DNA from: Lutibacter sp.
GTDB taxonomy: Bacteria; Bacteroidota; Bacteroidia; Flavobacteriales; Flavobacteriaceae
Reading direction: 5' to 3'
Length of the DNA: 6,515 nt
Assembly (NCBI GenBank): GCA_002733285.1
Contig: NVVE01000006.1
Span: 100,963-107,477 of the forward strand
The first letter of the stretch is position 1, and each line of letters opens with the position of its first letter. The notes under the pieces are model-generated. The model was given only the letters and a program-made list of their open reading frames with translations, was not told the origin of the DNA and did not search any database. Positions 5,967 through 6,515 of the stretch are shown piece after piece. A program made the position numbers and the translations under genes.

Positions 5967-6042
5967 CAAATTAACATTACAGGTGTTAACTAAAGGTTAT
6001 CAGTAGTTTATTATTTTATAATCTAAATGTTAAATCCGTTAA
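5967..6042 (-). promoter_or_regulatory. Promoter region of the small CarboxypepD_reg gene with TTAACA-like repeats
   Basis: On the coding strand ATAACC (6000-5995) and TTAACA (5989-5984) are exactly 11 bp apart, preceded by ATAAAC at 6011-6006, again 11 bp away. A second cluster, TTAACG (6042-6037) and TTAACA (6033-6028), lies further upstream with a 9-bp step. A -7-like TTAATTTG (5974-5967, one mismatch to TAnnTTTG) starts 15 bp after the start of the proximal TTAACA, the same distance as in the porin promoter. The ladder is less regular than the other three. Confidence 0.55.
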
Positions 6043-6101
6043 AAACAAACTTCTCTTATAAGTGTAATTATTAAGTATCTTGCAATCACTAAATTTAAGG
6101 T

Positions 6102-6515
6102 ATGAACTGGGAACAATTACTTTCTCTAAAGCGTTATGGAGACACAAAAAAAAGATTACGAAAAGATCAAGACGAAACCAGGTTAGGTTTTGAAGTGGAT
6201 TATGATAGAATTATCTTTTCTGATTCGTTTAGAAGCTTACAGGATAAAACGCAAGTTGTTCCACTTTCAAAAACAGACTTCGTTCACACACGTTTAACTC
6301 ACAGTTTAGAAGTGAGTGTTGTGGCACGTTCTTTAGGTAGAATTGTAGGGAAGAAAATACTTGAAAAATACCCAAATTTAGGAGAGAAAGGGTATAAAAT
6401 GAATGATTTGGGAGCTATAGTTGCCACTGCAGCTTTAGCACATGATATTGGCAATCCACCTTTTGGACATAATGGAGAAAAAGCCATTGGGGAATATTTT
6501 AAGAGAGGAAATGGG
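6102..6515 (+). CDS. dgt: dGTPase-like HD-domain triphosphohydrolase, N-terminal part
   Basis: The first 138 codons of a cytoplasmic deoxynucleoside triphosphate triphosphohydrolase (dNTP to deoxynucleoside plus triphosphate), cut by the right edge; the family is usually about 400-500 residues. Diagnostic motifs are in order: FRSLQDKTQV (43-52), HTRLTHSLEV (62-71) with the first metal-site histidine H67, and AHDIGNPPFGHNGE (113-126) containing the HD pair H114-D115 and the family signature GNPPFGH. The start MNWEQLLSLKRYGD fits the Dgt-like N-terminus. It is divergent from the small CarboxypepD gene; only a weak -7-like TATCTTGC (6076-6083) is seen and no phased TTAACA ladder points toward it, so it is probably not part of the repeat-controlled set. 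Nucleotide specificity is not determinable here. Confidence 0.9.
   Translation, partial: MNWEQLLSLKRYGDTKKRLRKDQDETRLGFEVDYDRIIFSDSFRSLQDKTQVVPLSKTDFVHTRLTHSLEVSVVARSLGRIVGKKILEKYPNLGEKGYKMNDLGAIVATAALAHDIGNPPFGHNGEKAIGEYFKRGNG

Noticed and set aside
6299..6487. 62-codon minus-strand open frame
   Set aside because: It is antisense to the dGTPase-like gene, whose motifs are clear in the plus frame; there is no independent support.

Overview
The window looks like a chromosomal segment of a member of the Flavobacteriaceae (Bacteroidota). The DNA is AT-rich. The proteins are typical of that group: a TonB-dependent receptor with an N-terminal CarboxypepD_reg domain, a Porin_O_P-type porin, a small MORN-like secreted protein and a Bacteroidota-type lipoprotein. 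At least one promoter carries a clean Bacteroidota -7 element of the form TAnnTTTG.

Layout, left to right. (1) 1-455, minus strand: N-terminal part of an OprO/OprP-type outer-membrane porin, running off the left edge. (2) 456-899: a long intergenic region. It holds the porin promoter with a ladder of TTAACA-like repeats, a minus-strand rho-independent terminator with no gene in front of it, a candidate small RNA of about 80 nt ending at that terminator, several inverted repeats, and a second TTAACA ladder driving the next gene rightward. (3) 900-1247, plus: small secreted MORN-repeat-like protein. (4) 1278-1311: bidirectional terminator between convergent genes. (5) 5396-1337, minus: a two-gene operon, TonB-dependent receptor then a predicted beta-helix lipoprotein. 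(6) 5943-5566, minus: a small secreted single-domain CarboxypepD_reg protein closely related to the N-terminal domain of the receptor. (7) 6102-6515, plus: start of a dGTPase-like HD phosphohydrolase, probably an unrelated housekeeping neighbour.

What ties the window together is regulation. All four outer-membrane or secreted transcription units (porin, MORN protein, receptor-lipoprotein operon, small CarboxypepD protein) are preceded, on their own coding strand, by TTAACA-like hexamers spaced mostly 11 bp apart. This is the architecture of PhoP/PhoB-family (OmpR-type) operators and resembles the Bacillus PhoP box. I infer a small phosphate-starvation-type regulon for outer-membrane uptake; the porin family fits this, but the ligand is not shown by sequence.

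The most unusual feature is a perfect 14-nt inverted repeat (461-474 / 596-609). One arm lies in the porin 5' leader just before the start codon. The other lies inside the terminator-ended candidate small RNA on the same strand. The RNA could therefore pair with the porin translation start, with interrupted pairing continuing over the AUG. Alternatively, the same arms could bound a 121-bp invertible segment that carries the porin promoter. No recombinase gene is visible in the window.
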